Assembly: GCF_014337215.1 (NCBI RefSeq)
Contig: NZ_CP060635.1
Location: 819,501 to 883,500 of the forward strand
From: Wansuia hejianensis
GTDB lineage: Bacteria > Bacillota > Clostridia > Lachnospirales > Lachnospiraceae
Reading direction: 5' to 3'
Length of the DNA stretch: 64,000 bases
Part shown: positions 24,819-32,496 of the stretch, one piece after another
Numbering within the stretch: the stretch's first letter is position 1
Layout of the letters: each line of letters opens with the position of its first letter
Position numbers and translations under genes: made by a program
The notes under the pieces: generated by a model
The model's database searches: none
Seen by the model: only the letters and a program-made list of their open reading frames with translations
What the model was told of the DNA's origin: nothing

Positions 24819-26483
24819 TTAAGGCCGGGCAGCGATCGCGTCCCGCACATGGTTCAGGAAGAGCTGGCGGACGCTCTTGTATTCTCCCAGTCCCTTCAGC
24901 ACGCAGGTGACAGGAAGGCCCTCCGCCTCCAACTGGCACCGCCAGGATTCCGGGTTGTCTCCGGCCATGTCGTTCTGGGCGTGGTCTCCGGCCACGATCA
25001 TGAATGGTGCCAGAACTACTCGGCGGGGCTGGAATTCCTTGACCATGTGGAGCAGGGATTCCATGCTGGGATAGGATTCCACTGTGCCCAGGAAAATGTT
25101 GGGAAACCCTCTGTCCTTGAAGGTATAATCCAGCGCGGCATAAATGGAATTGGAATAATGGGTGGTGCCGTGGCCCATCAGAACAAGGACCTCGTTATCA
25201 GCCAGATCCGGAAATTCCCTATGAATCGCATCGATCATATAATCGGTATCCTCCAGCGTGGTCAGAAGAGGGTTGCCGAAGAGGATGGAATGGAAGTCAT
25301 CTCTGAAGGCCAGCGCTTCCTGAGTCATCAGGTCATTTTCAATCCCGTTGATGACGTGGGTGGGCTGTACGACCACGTCAGTAATCCCGTCGGAATGCAT
25401 TCTCCGGAAGGCTTCTGTTACAGTGTCATAATGGATGTTATCACGCTTTTTCAGCTTTCGCAGAATCATTTTACTGGTCCAGGCTCTGTAAATCACGTAA
25501 TCGGGGTAGGCTTCGCCTATTTCCTGCTCTATGGCATCGATGGTTACCTTACGGGTTTCCTCGTAACTTGTGCCAAAGCTGACGACCAGAATCGCCTTTT
25601 TGGTCTCTGCAAAGGTTTTTGTTGTGGTAACAGAGGAGTTGACAGGGATTTCGGCAATATATTGTTCCAGCTTCTCCAGAGTAGTGGGAACCGGCAGGGT
25701 AGATTTCAGAATCCCTTTTTTACACAGACTGTCGAAGAGCTGCAGGGCGGCCGGCTGTTCCAGGTTGGTCTGGGCCAGGGCTGTCCGGTTGGAGAATACG
25801 TCTGCCGGGGAACCGTGCATCATTAGCCGTCCGTCCTTCAGCAGCATGATTTCATCCGCCCATTCAAAAGCATAATTGACGTCATGAGTTGCCATCAGTA
25901 CGGTGATGCCCTGTGCGGTCATTTTGTCCACGGCCTGGTTCACCATGGTGGTATGCCTGGGGTCCAGGGCGGCGGCCGGCTCGTCCAGAATGATGATGTC
26001 CGGATGCATGACCAGGATATCTGCGATGGAAACCTGTTTTTTCTGGCCCCCGCTCAGCGCATGGGTGGGCTTGTTGCGGAAAGGGGAGATTTCCATTTCG
26101 TCAATGACACGCTCCACTTCCAGCTTAGCCTCTTCTTCCGTTTTTCCCAGGTTCAGGATACCAAAGGAAATCTCCTGATAGACGCTGGCAGAAAAAAGCT
26201 GATTATCCGGGTCCTGGAATACGATCCCGACTTTTTGGCGGAGCTTTAGCAGCCCGTCACGGGAATAATCCACCGGTTCCCCGTTGAAATAGAGGGTGCC
26301 TGAGGAGGGCTTGTGTATGCCGTTGCAGCATAGAAAAAAGGTGGATTTTCCAGAACCGTTGGCGCCCATGAAAGCGATTTTTTTGCCTCTGCGGATCTCC
26401 AGGGACAGGCCGTTGAGAGAATGGGATTTTTCGTCGTCATAGGAAAAGTAGAGGTTGTCGGCCTTAATGATTACATCGTTCAT
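24819..26483 (-). CDS. cbiO-cbiK: Cobalt ECF/ABC ATPase fused to anaerobic cobaltochelatase (CbiO-CbiK)
   Basis: 554 residues. Residues 1-280 are a CbiO-type ATPase: Walker A GANGSGKST (40-48), signature LSGGQ (143-147), Walker B IIILDEPAAALDP and H-loop ATHD (His200). Residues 296-554 are a class II chelatase: KAILVVSFGTSYEETR, PTHVINGIE, His438 in GHGTTHYSN and His501 in AGDHAQNDMAGD, the two conserved chelatase histidines. It would energise cobalt import through CbiMNQ and insert cobalt into sirohydrochlorin. No frameshift is needed; the linker is about 15 residues. It overlaps cbiQ by four bases. Confidence 0.93.
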   Translation of the reverse strand: MNDVIIKADNLYFSYDDEKSHSLNGLSLEIRRGKKIAFMGANGSGKSTFFLCCNGIHKPSSGTLYFNGEPVDYSRDGLLKLRQKVGIVFQDPDNQLFSASVYQEISFGILNLGKTEEEAKLEVERVIDEMEISPFRNKPTHALSGGQKKQVSIADILVMHPDIIILDEPAAALDPRHTTMVNQAVDKMTAQGITVLMATHDVNYAFEWADEIMLLKDGRLMMHGSPADVFSNRTALAQTNLEQPAALQLFDSLCKKGILKSTLPVPTTLEKLEQYIAEIPVNSSVTTTKTFAETKKAILVVSFGTSYEETRKVTIDAIEQEIGEAYPDYVIYRAWTSKMILRKLKKRDNIHYDTVTEAFRRMHSDGITDVVVQPTHVINGIENDLMTQEALAFRDDFHSILFGNPLLTTLEDTDYMIDAIHREFPDLADNEVLVLMGHGTTHYSNSIYAALDYTFKDRGFPNIFLGTVESYPSMESLLHMVKEFQPRRVVLAPFMIVAGDHAQNDMAGDNPESWRCQLEAEGLPVTCVLKGLGEYKSVRQLFLNHVRDAIAARP

Positions 26484-27253
26484 CGTAATTTACTCCATAT
26501 CGTCAGTATTAACAGCAGTATTTCAAAACAGGCGATGCCCGCGATTTCTTTTGCCTTAGGCGGATAATTCTCAGTGAGCACATGGATGGTTCCGTCATAG
26601 CAGCGGGATTCCATGGCGTCATAGAGTGCCCCGGATTTCTTCATGGCCCGGACGAAGAGGACAGATACCATTCCTCCGAAGGATTTGCAGGAGGTTTTGA
26701 AATCCCTGTTCCCCAGGCGGGAATTCTGAGAGGTCAGGATGTTTCCGGCAACCTCCAGAAGTACGAAAATATACCTGTATATCAGCAGCATCAGTTCAAT
26801 GATCAAACCAGGCACGTGTAGTTTCCTGAGTTCATTCAGTATATCTGTCATCGGAGTATTCAGGGACAGAAAATACAGGCAGGAGACGCTGGCCAGGGCG
26901 GTGAAAATCAACTGCAGCCCGCCGTATACGGAATGCCAGCTGCTGGTGATGTAAATGCTGCCGACTGGAATCGCATAAGCGTCCAGCGGTGTTTTTGAGA
27001 AGTTGATGAGTATTGCGAGAGTGGACAACAGAAGGAATACCAGGGGGATCATCAGCAGCTTCCAGTAACGGAAGAACGGGATTCCGCCCTTTCCGACTGT
27101 CAGAATCCCGTTCACTATAAGGACGAGAACAGCCATGAGAATCGAACGGCTGATGATACACATACAGAGTGTGATCAGCGCGAAAGCAAATTTCTCACCG
27201 GCGTTCACATACCTTAATTTAGAGTTGTAACATAGTTTATCGATCACTATCAT
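26480..27253 (-). CDS. cbiQ: Cobalt transporter transmembrane (T) component
   Basis: 257 residues with five or so hydrophobic segments and the coupling-helix motif region ALYDAMESRCYDG near the C-terminus, as in CbiQ. It links the CbiO ATPase to the CbiM/CbiN substrate module in the membrane. It follows cbiN after 34 bases and overlaps the cbiO-cbiK gene. Confidence 0.92.
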   Translation of the reverse strand: MIVIDKLCYNSKLRYVNAGEKFAFALITLCMCIISRSILMAVLVLIVNGILTVGKGGIPFFRYWKLLMIPLVFLLLSTLAILINFSKTPLDAYAIPVGSIYITSSWHSVYGGLQLIFTALASVSCLYFLSLNTPMTDILNELRKLHVPGLIIELMLLIYRYIFVLLEVAGNILTSQNSRLGNRDFKTSCKSFGGMVSVLFVRAMKKSGALYDAMESRCYDGTIHVLTENYPPKAKEIAGIACFEILLLILTIWSKLR

Positions 27254-27287
27254 GGAATGAATTCCTCTGGAGTTCTATACAGCTTGC

Positions 27288-27605
27288 CTATAGTTCCTCG
27301 CTCACTTTGCCGAGCTTCTTGCGTTCATAAAATCTGCCGATGAAGAAACAGAGAATCCCCACTCCCAGGCCGGTCTGCACGCAGAAGAGAAGGCTTTCGA
27401 TCTCACCGGGAAGCTCTCCGCCGATGGCTGATTCCAGAACCGGGGTAAACCATGGTTCGTAACCAGGAGACATTTCTTCCACAACCTGGCTTCCGGCGTC
27501 ATCGGAACCGCCGAATTCGGCGCCTCTCAGAGCGAAAAACGGGATGATGGCAATTAAAGCGGCTACTATTAATAAGATGATTACAGTCTTTTTATTCTTA
27601 CTCAT
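27288..27605 (-). CDS. cbiN: Cobalt transport protein CbiN
   Basis: 105 residues with an N-terminal and a C-terminal membrane segment around an extracytoplasmic loop containing PGYEPWFTPVLE and GELPGEIESLLFCVQTGLG, typical of CbiN. It assists CbiM in loading cobalt. The start overlaps the cbiM stop by four bases. Confidence 0.92.
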   Translation of the reverse strand: MSKNKKTVIILLIVAALIAIIPFFALRGAEFGGSDDAGSQVVEEMSPGYEPWFTPVLESAIGGELPGEIESLLFCVQTGLGVGILCFFIGRFYERKKLGKVSEEL

Positions 27606-28354
27606 TCTGCTGCCTCCTTCATAAAGCCGATGGACTTCAGTTCCTTCGCTGCGAAGGACTCCATGGCGATGATGATTACAACGGTCAGGATGCCTTCGAT
27701 CACTGCCAGCGGCACCTGGGTGGGTGCAAAGACGGCAAGGAATTTTCCAAAGGATGCACCGACGCCGCCCGCCTCTGAAGGATGGGCGATTGCCAGCTGG
27801 AAGGCGGTTACACAGTATGTAAAAAGATCACCGATGGCGGCAGCCAGAAATACGCTGATTCTGCGGTTCGCCTTGCATTTTCTGCAGACAGCGTAGATAC
27901 CGAAGGATACCAGGGGTCCGGCAATTGCCATAGAAAAGCAGTTGGCGCCGAGGGTGGTCAGTCCGCCGTGTGCCAGCAGGATCGCCTGGAACAGCAGGAC
28001 AATGATTCCCAAAACGCTGACGGTAGCCGGTCCGAAGAGAATTGCCCCGAGCCCGGTTCCGGTCATATGAGAGCAGCTCCCGGTTACTGACGGGATCTTC
28101 AATGAAGAAATAACAAAGATGAACGCCCCGGATATTGCGATCAGCGTCAGGGCTCTCCGGTTTTCCTTCACCGTCTTGTTAATCTTAAAAAATCCTGCCA
28201 GTAAAAAGGGAATACAGATTACTCCCCAGAGGATACAGTAGGACGGCGGCAGGTATCCCTCCATAATGTGCATGGCATTGGCAGCAGGCACAATGCCGAA
28301 GCAGAGGGCCAGGGCGGCGGCCAGTACAACGAGTTTCTTTTGTTTCTTGCTCAT
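27602..28354 (-). CDS. cbiM: Cobalt-specific substrate-binding (S) component CbiM
   Basis: 250 residues. A cleavable leader exposes the metal-binding N-terminus MHIMEGYLPP (His just after the new Met), and GSCSHMTGTGLGAILFGP and LAHGGLTTLGANCFSMAIAGP follow. It is the multi-pass cobalt-binding subunit. First gene of the transport operon, preceded by AAGGAGAAATGT and the cobalamin riboswitch. Confidence 0.95.
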   Translation of the reverse strand: MSKKQKKLVVLAAALALCFGIVPAANAMHIMEGYLPPSYCILWGVICIPFLLAGFFKINKTVKENRRALTLIAISGAFIFVISSLKIPSVTGSCSHMTGTGLGAILFGPATVSVLGIIVLLFQAILLAHGGLTTLGANCFSMAIAGPLVSFGIYAVCRKCKANRRISVFLAAAIGDLFTYCVTAFQLAIAHPSEAGGVGASFGKFLAVFAPTQVPLAVIEGILTVVIIIAMESFAAKELKSIGFMKEAAE

Positions 28355-28412
28355 ACATTTCTCCTTTCATTCTGAGCCGGCTCCATTCTTCCGGCGGCAC
28401 GCAATTTGCGCA

Positions 28413-28451
28413 CAAAAAAAGCCGCATCTGACTGCTTGGATTTAGATGGGC
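28413..28451 (-). terminator. Terminator of the cbiM riboswitch
   Basis: On the minus strand GCCCATCT pairs with AGATGCGGC (one bulge), followed by TTTTTTT. It lies between the riboswitch core and the cbiM RBS, so ligand binding should cause premature termination. A second hairpin (GACAGCC/GGCTGTC, about 28460-28485) sits just upstream. Confidence 0.75.
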
Positions 28452-28516
28452 CCAGACAGCCGGAAACGGGCTGTCTTACGCCTTGTCATCGCACGTAACA
28501 ATGGCATAATTACATA

Positions 28517-28678
28517 CAATGGGTAGGTCTTCTGACTCATGCATCATCATCTTTACCGTCTTCCCGGTTGCCCAGTGACATATGTGGCAAAGACTACGCA
28601 ATTACAGCGGCGTGACCGTGCGGGATTCTAACCCGGCTTCCCTATTATCCTGTGGAATGAAACACAGACACCTCATTG
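28517..28678 (-). promoter_or_regulatory. Cobalamin riboswitch controlling cbiMNQO-K
   Basis: Read on the minus strand: closing P1 CAATG...CATTG, then AATAGGGAAGCC, GGTTAGAATCCC, CACGCCGCTGTAA, TCACTGGGCAACCGGGAAG and AGTCAGAAGACCTACC. These match the order of the class I cobalamin riboswitch, including the B12-box region. It would lower cobalt uptake when cobalamin is plentiful. Confidence 0.93.
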
Positions 28679-28693
28679 CATTTAATTGACTTT

Positions 28694-28722
28694 AGTATAT
28701 CGGCAAAATGTTTGATTGTCAA
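28694..28722 (-). promoter_or_regulatory. Predicted promoter of cbiMNQO-K
   Basis: Minus strand TTGACA (28717-28722), 17-base spacer, TATACT (28694-28699), just upstream of the riboswitch 5' end. Confidence 0.75.
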
Positions 28723-28784
28723 GCTGTAAACGCAGGCCCATCCGGTTTTACAAAAATTCAATACACAATTATTTCACAATATTC

Positions 28785-28813
28785 TTGACTTTCTAATAAA
28801 ATGAAGGTATCAT
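28785..28813 (+). promoter_or_regulatory. Predicted promoter of the tandem-riboswitch LRR transcript
   Basis: TTGACT (28785-28790), 17-base spacer, TATCAT (28808-28813). It is divergent from the cbiM promoter about 60 bases away. Confidence 0.7.
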
Positions 28814-28866
28814 AAATAAGATCAAAAGTTTGATATTTTGATCTTTTGCAATTGAATAATAACAGG

Positions 28867-28970
28867 ATACAGTCTGCCGGCGGAAGGCGATAATAGGGAA
28901 TCCGGTGAAATTACGGAGCCATACGGGAGGGATCCCGATTGTGTGGAAAGCCCACAATTACCTACTGTTT
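28867..28970 (+). promoter_or_regulatory. Compact cobalamin-type riboswitch candidate, copy 1
   Basis: P1 ACAGT/ACTGT encloses a GCC/GGC hairpin, the core ATAGGGAATCCGG, a TGAAATT loop closed by CGG, GAGCC, a CGGG/CCCG hairpin, and a TGTGG-AAAGC-CCACA hairpin before ACCTACTGT. The GGGAA/GGTG-AAA/CGGAGC core matches cobalamin riboswitches, but the peripheral GCCACTGGG/GGGAAGG region is absent, as in compact (class II-like) forms. Homologous copies are at 40317-40420 and 46028-46140. The class assignment is inference. Confidence 0.65.
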
Positions 28971-29007
28971 TCTCTAAGAATACATCGATAGGAGGATATG
29001 ATCGGTG

Positions 29008-29069
29008 TAGGAGAAGTACGCACAGACTGAATTTAGCAGAGCTTCTCCAATTTAGGAGAAGTTTTTTTG
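29008..29069 (+). terminator. Switchable terminator/antiterminator of compact riboswitch copy 1
   Basis: CTTCTCC (29042-29048) can pair either with GGAGAAG at 29010-29016 (antiterminator) or with GGAGAAG at 29055-29061, which is followed by TTTTTTT (terminator). This mutually exclusive pairing is typical of a transcriptional riboswitch. Confidence 0.8.
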
Positions 29070-29096
29070 TTTCATAGGAAAGTTCCTCCTATGAAA
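29070..29096. repeat. Perfect 10-bp inverted repeat after the terminator
   Basis: TTTCATAGGA (29070-29079) and TCCTATGAAA (29087-29096) flank a 7-base loop. It may strengthen termination; the 29100-29320 stretch after it shows no gene or clear promoter. Confidence 0.55.
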
Positions 29097-29320
29097 TAAA
29101 ACCTTCCGGGGGATGCACACGCGCGCTAAGGAAATATGGCCGCTGAGGCGGCAGCGCTCCGGCGCGGGAGTCCGGCAAGCCGGGCTCTTTGTACTTGCAG
29201 TGATTATCTGTAATAAAAGGCAGCTTTGCAGGCCCTGGAATAATATTTGCTTAACGGCTGTTCTTATTGCAAAAAATAAAATCATATACTCCGCATCTGA
29301 ATAAGAGCGGGCAGTGCTGC

Positions 29321-29482
29321 ACCACGGTCAGAGAGTTATCTCTGTTTAAAGGAAACGTTGTAAAGCGACTCATCTTCCGAGCTGTGAATGGGGACAAGGA
29401 ATGCACAAATGCCACTGGGGTCAAGAAATTCTGGGAAGGCGCATTCTGCGGGTGAACCAAAGCCAGAACACAAAACGTGGGT
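29321..29482 (+). promoter_or_regulatory. Class I-like cobalamin riboswitch before the LRR gene
   Basis: P1 CCACG (from 29322)/CGTGG (29476-29480), then AAAGGAAACG, GAGCTGTGAATGGGGAC, the B12-box-type GCCACTGGGG, TCTGGGAAGG and AAAGCCAGAACAC. These are the distal landmarks of a full cobalamin riboswitch. The loop normally reading GGTG is GTTG here. It is strongly alike to 40547-40701. Confidence 0.85.
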
Positions 29483-29503
29483 GATATGCACACTGTGAGC
29501 TTT

Positions 29504-29536
29504 GAAAATGTCTAAGGCAAGAGGACGTTTCTTTTT
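29504..29536 (+). terminator. Riboswitch terminator before the LRR gene
   Basis: GAAAATGTC pairs imperfectly with GGACGTTTC, then TTTTTT. The same segment (ATGTC-AAGGCAAGAGGA-GTTTC) recurs after the riboswitch at 40547. Confidence 0.6.
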
Positions 29537-29638
29537 TGTACCCTTTTTTGCCATATGAGTTTTGGGCAGTGATCACGTGCATTGCCTGTGCTGAAGATTA
29601 ATCCTAAAGATGTGGGCTACCTGAGGGAGGGATTTGAG

Positions 29639-30457
29639 ATGGAGGGTGTAATGGTGATAAGCCGCTGCAGCAAAGCGGCAGGGAAAAAAGCATTAAGAGA
29701 AAAAGTGTTTTCGATGGACAGCCAGGATACTAAAATTGTAAAATATGCGATGAAAAATAATATTCGGATTCAGGCTGCTAATCTGGAAAATATCCGGCAG
29801 ATCGGTGAAGAGGCTTTTATGGGATGTACTTCCCTGAATACTGTCCGTTTGGAGAATTTGAGAAAAATTGACAAGAGAGCCTTCAGTGGCTGCAGCAAGC
29901 TGAAAAAGCTTCACTTTCCATCTTCTCTTTATAAAATACAGTCAGGAGCATTTCAGAACAACAAAAGGCTGCAGACAGTAATATTTCGAAAAGCATGTGG
30001 TATGAGGCTATTGGATAGTGAAGTGTTTTCAGGATGTGCAGGTCTTAGGGACATTCGATTTCCCGGAAAGCTTGAGGAGATTGGAAGCCGGACATTCTAT
30101 AAATGTGTTGCGTTGTCGCGGATAGAATTGCCGCTGACTCTGAAGCGAATTGGCAAAGAGAGCTTTTATCAATGCGGACTCAATGAATTAGAATTGCCGG
30201 AAGGTCTGTTGGAAATAGGAGAAGGGGCGTTTTTGAAATGTAAAAGCCTTGACTACATATATATTCCGGATACAGTTCAGAAAATTGGGAAATGGGCGTT
30301 TCACGGCTGCTCCCGTTTAAAGGTGCTGGAGATTAATCATGATCCTGCAGAGATCGGAGAATGGATTACGAATAAGAACTGCACCATCCGCTGCCCGGAA
30401 GGCAGTAAAATGGAAGCGTATGCAAGAGCGTATGGAATGCTGGTAGAATATTATTGA
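29639..30457 (+). CDS. BspA-like leucine-rich repeat protein
   Basis: 272 residues from ATG 29639, chosen because GAGGGAGG lies eight bases upstream (a TTG at 29582 would add 19 residues). It carries seven or so LRR_5-type repeats (IGEEAFMGCTSLNTVRL, IDKRAFSGCSKLKKLHFP, IGSRTFYKCVALSRIELP, IGEGAFLKCKSLDYIYIP). No signal peptide or anchor is visible, so it may be cytoplasmic or exported unconventionally. Codon use is more AT-rich than its neighbours. It lies behind two tandem cobalamin-type riboswitches. BspA-like repeats usually mediate binding; the partner is unknown. Confidence 0.85.
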   Translation: MEGVMVISRCSKAAGKKALREKVFSMDSQDTKIVKYAMKNNIRIQAANLENIRQIGEEAFMGCTSLNTVRLENLRKIDKRAFSGCSKLKKLHFPSSLYKIQSGAFQNNKRLQTVIFRKACGMRLLDSEVFSGCAGLRDIRFPGKLEEIGSRTFYKCVALSRIELPLTLKRIGKESFYQCGLNELELPEGLLEIGEGAFLKCKSLDYIYIPDTVQKIGKWAFHGCSRLKVLEINHDPAEIGEWITNKNCTIRCPEGSKMEAYARAYGMLVEYY

Positions 30458-30483
30458 CAATCTATTTCACCTCACACTATAAT
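30454..30483 (+). promoter_or_regulatory. Predicted promoter of the hem operon
   Basis: TTGACA (30454-30459), 18-base spacer, TATAAT (30478-30483). The -35 hexamer contains the TGA stop codon of the LRR gene. Confidence 0.7.
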
Positions 30484-30486
30484 AAG

Positions 30487-30520
30487 AGCGTAGGCCTGAA
30501 AGGCCTGCGCTTTGTTAATT
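30487..30520 (+). terminator. Terminator hairpin after the LRR gene, at the hem transcription start
   Basis: AGCGTAGGCC-TGAAA-GGCCTGCGCT (one mismatch) followed by TTTGTTAATT. It lies immediately after the hem -10, so it can end LRR transcripts and may form the 5' hairpin of the hem mRNA. Confidence 0.65.
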
Positions 30521-30525
30521 AAACC

Positions 30526-30650
30526 GAGCAGGGTCTGCCTGATATGTGTTCAGGCTTTAAAGGAATCAGGTGAGAAGCCTGAACGATCCGGTCACTGTAT
30601 ACAGCCATGAGGCGCGCTTCAGGCTGTGAGTCAGGAACTTGCCCTGCAGG
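30526..30650 (+). promoter_or_regulatory. Cobalamin riboswitch of the hem operon
   Basis: P1 GCAGGG (30528-30533)/CCCTGC (30642-30647). It has CTTTAAAGGAATCAGGTGAG, AAGCCTGAACGATCCGGTCACTGTA and GAGTCAGGAAC in the right order; the arm between is short (CAGCC...GGCTG) in place of the usual P7-P11 region. Cobalamin control of hemA is known in other clostridia. Confidence 0.85.
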
Positions 30651-30714
30651 ATGAAGATAGAGTTTCCACGGAAAGCTGATATCTTTATGGTGAAGAATGT
30701 TCGCCGTATTATGC

Positions 30715-30737
30715 CTGCTTTTGCAGGCTTTTTTCTT
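30715..30737 (+). terminator. Terminator of the hem riboswitch
   Basis: GCCTGC-TTTT-GCAGGC followed by TTTTTT, about 65 bases before hemA. Confidence 0.85.
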
Positions 30738-30800
30738 CCGCGGGAAAGTTCTGCAGAATTCTTTTTCGGAATGAAAGTATAGATTGGGAGGATACATAAG

Positions 30801-32033
30801 ATGAGTATACGGATGCTGGGGATTGACCATAATCTGGCCCCGGTGGATATAAGAGCGGTTTTCTCTTTCACGAAGAAGAACGCGGTAGCCGCCATGGAGC
30901 TGCTGAAAAAAGAGGCGAAGGTGGAAGGCTGCATTATCTTGTCCACCTGTAACCGGATGGAATTGTGGGTCAGCGTGCCGGAGGAATGGGAGGGCTCTCT
31001 TCTGGAAGAGCTCTGCCGGATAAAAGGAGTAGATCCCACAGAGTTTGCCGGATATTTTGTGGAGCGTGCGGAGGAAGAAGCTGTTTCCCATCTGTTCCAT
31101 CTGACTTGCGGCCTGAAGTCCATGATTTTAGCGGAGGATCAGATTATTTCCCAAGTCAGGGACGCTCATGCCCTGGCGAGAGAGTATTATTTTACAGATG
31201 GGGTTCTGGAAGTTTTGTTCCGGAAGGCTGTGACGGCCGCTAAAAAGGTGAAAACAGATGTGGTGTTTACCCGTGCCAGCGAGACTGCTGTCGACCGTGC
31301 GGTTATCATGCTGGAAAATCAGGGCTTTTCCCTGAAGGGGAAAAAATGCATGGTCATCGGCAACGGTGAGATGGGTAAGCTTGCAGCCCAGACGCTTGCA
31401 GGCAAGGGGGCAGATGTGACGGTCACGGTCCGGCAGTACAGGAGCGGCGTCGTTCAGATACCGAGAGGCTGCAGCCGGATTGATTACGGAGAGAGGATGG
31501 AGCTGTTTCCCCGGTGCGAGCTGGTGGTCAGCGCCACGGCCAGTCCCAATTATACTCTGAGGATGGAGCTTCTAGAGCAGATCAGCCTTGAGAAGCCTGT
31601 GATATTGATCGACCTGGCGGTGCCCAGGGATATTGAGCCGGAGATCGGCGGCCTTCCGCAGGTGACCCTGTATGATATTGATGATTTTAAAAGTCAGGAA
31701 GACGCAGAAAATGCGGATGCTTATGAAAAAGCAGAATATATTCTTAAAGAAGAGATGGGAGAATTTTATGCCTGGCTGGGCGGCAGGGACTTGATACCGA
31801 GAATTCAGATGATCCAGCAGGACGCCGTGACAGATCTGAACCTGCGAATCCAGAAGGTCATCCGTAAACTTCCCATGGAAGGAAAAGATCAGGAAAAGCT
31901 TCTGAAAAGCATTGATACTGCCGCAGGGAAGGTGGTGGGGAAGATGATGTTCGGGCTTCGGGATTTCCTGGAAAAAGATTCTTTTCTGGAGTGCATGGAT
32001 GGATTGGAGAAGCTGTATGAAACAGGAGAGTAG
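30801..32033 (+). CDS. hemA: Glutamyl-tRNA reductase
   Basis: 410 residues. The catalytic Cys is in LSTCNRMELWVS, the conserved HLFHLTCGLKSMILAEDQI follows, and the NADPH site is VIGNGEMGKLAAQTL. It reduces glutamyl-tRNA to glutamate-1-semialdehyde, the entry step of C5 tetrapyrrole synthesis. It leads a six-gene operon behind a cobalamin riboswitch. RBS is GGGAGGATACATAAG. The end overlaps the next gene. Confidence 0.95.
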   Translation: MSIRMLGIDHNLAPVDIRAVFSFTKKNAVAAMELLKKEAKVEGCIILSTCNRMELWVSVPEEWEGSLLEELCRIKGVDPTEFAGYFVERAEEEAVSHLFHLTCGLKSMILAEDQIISQVRDAHALAREYYFTDGVLEVLFRKAVTAAKKVKTDVVFTRASETAVDRAVIMLENQGFSLKGKKCMVIGNGEMGKLAAQTLAGKGADVTVTVRQYRSGVVQIPRGCSRIDYGERMELFPRCELVVSATASPNYTLRMELLEQISLEKPVILIDLAVPRDIEPEIGGLPQVTLYDIDDFKSQEDAENADAYEKAEYILKEEMGEFYAWLGGRDLIPRIQMIQQDAVTDLNLRIQKVIRKLPMEGKDQEKLLKSIDTAAGKVVGKMMFGLRDFLEKDSFLECMDGLEKLYETGE

Positions 32034-32496
32034 TTATTTTCCGGTTTTTATTGATTTAAGCGATAAGAAAATCGTAGTGGTCGGCGGCGGAACAATCGCC
32101 TGCCGGCGGATTAAGACGCTGCTTCCTTTTGTGGAGTGTTTAACCGTTGCAGCTCCGGTTATTCTGCCGGAGCTGCAGGAACTGGCATTGAGTAAAAGAA
32201 TCTGCTGGGTTCAGGAGCGTTACAGGAGAGAACAGATCCTGGACGCGGATCTGGTGCTGGCCTGTACGGATGACGAACAGATTAATGATGAGATTTACAG
32301 CGTTTGCAGGTGTCTTGGGATCATGGTAAATGTGTGCAGTGACCGGAGAAAGTGTGATTTCTATTTTCCGGGAATCGTGAAGAAAGAAGATGTGGTTGTG
32401 GGAATCACTGCCAACGGAAAGGATCATAAGAGAGCGAAAGAGGTCCGTGAAAAAATTGAAGATCTTCTGGAGGAGGAGCAAAAAAAGTGGAAATAA
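32017..32496 (+). CDS. Precorrin-2 dehydrogenase (siroheme synthase N-terminal domain)
   Basis: 159 residues from ATG 32017 (GGAGAAG upstream; ATG 31999 possible). The NAD-binding start YFPVFIDLSDKKIVVVGGGTIACRRIKTL and VCSDRRKCDFYFPGIV match the CysG N-terminal/Met8 family. It oxidises precorrin-2 to sirohydrochlorin, the substrate of the CbiK chelatase. Shorter than full CysG: no methylase part, which is supplied separately by cobA-hemD. Confidence 0.9.
   Translation: MKQESSYFPVFIDLSDKKIVVVGGGTIACRRIKTLLPFVECLTVAAPVILPELQELALSKRICWVQERYRREQILDADLVLACTDDEQINDEIYSVCRCLGIMVNVCSDRRKCDFYFPGIVKKEDVVVGITANGKDHKRAKEVREKIEDLLEEEQKKWK

Noticed and set aside
24798..25826. 342-codon open frame on the + strand
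   Set aside because: It is antisense to the well-supported cbiO-cbiK gene, whose ATPase and chelatase motifs are clear on the minus strand; the + frame translation matches no family and has no RBS.
29113..29304. Possible small gene between the first and second riboswitch
   Set aside because: No RBS and no conserved pattern; likely leader or spacer sequence.
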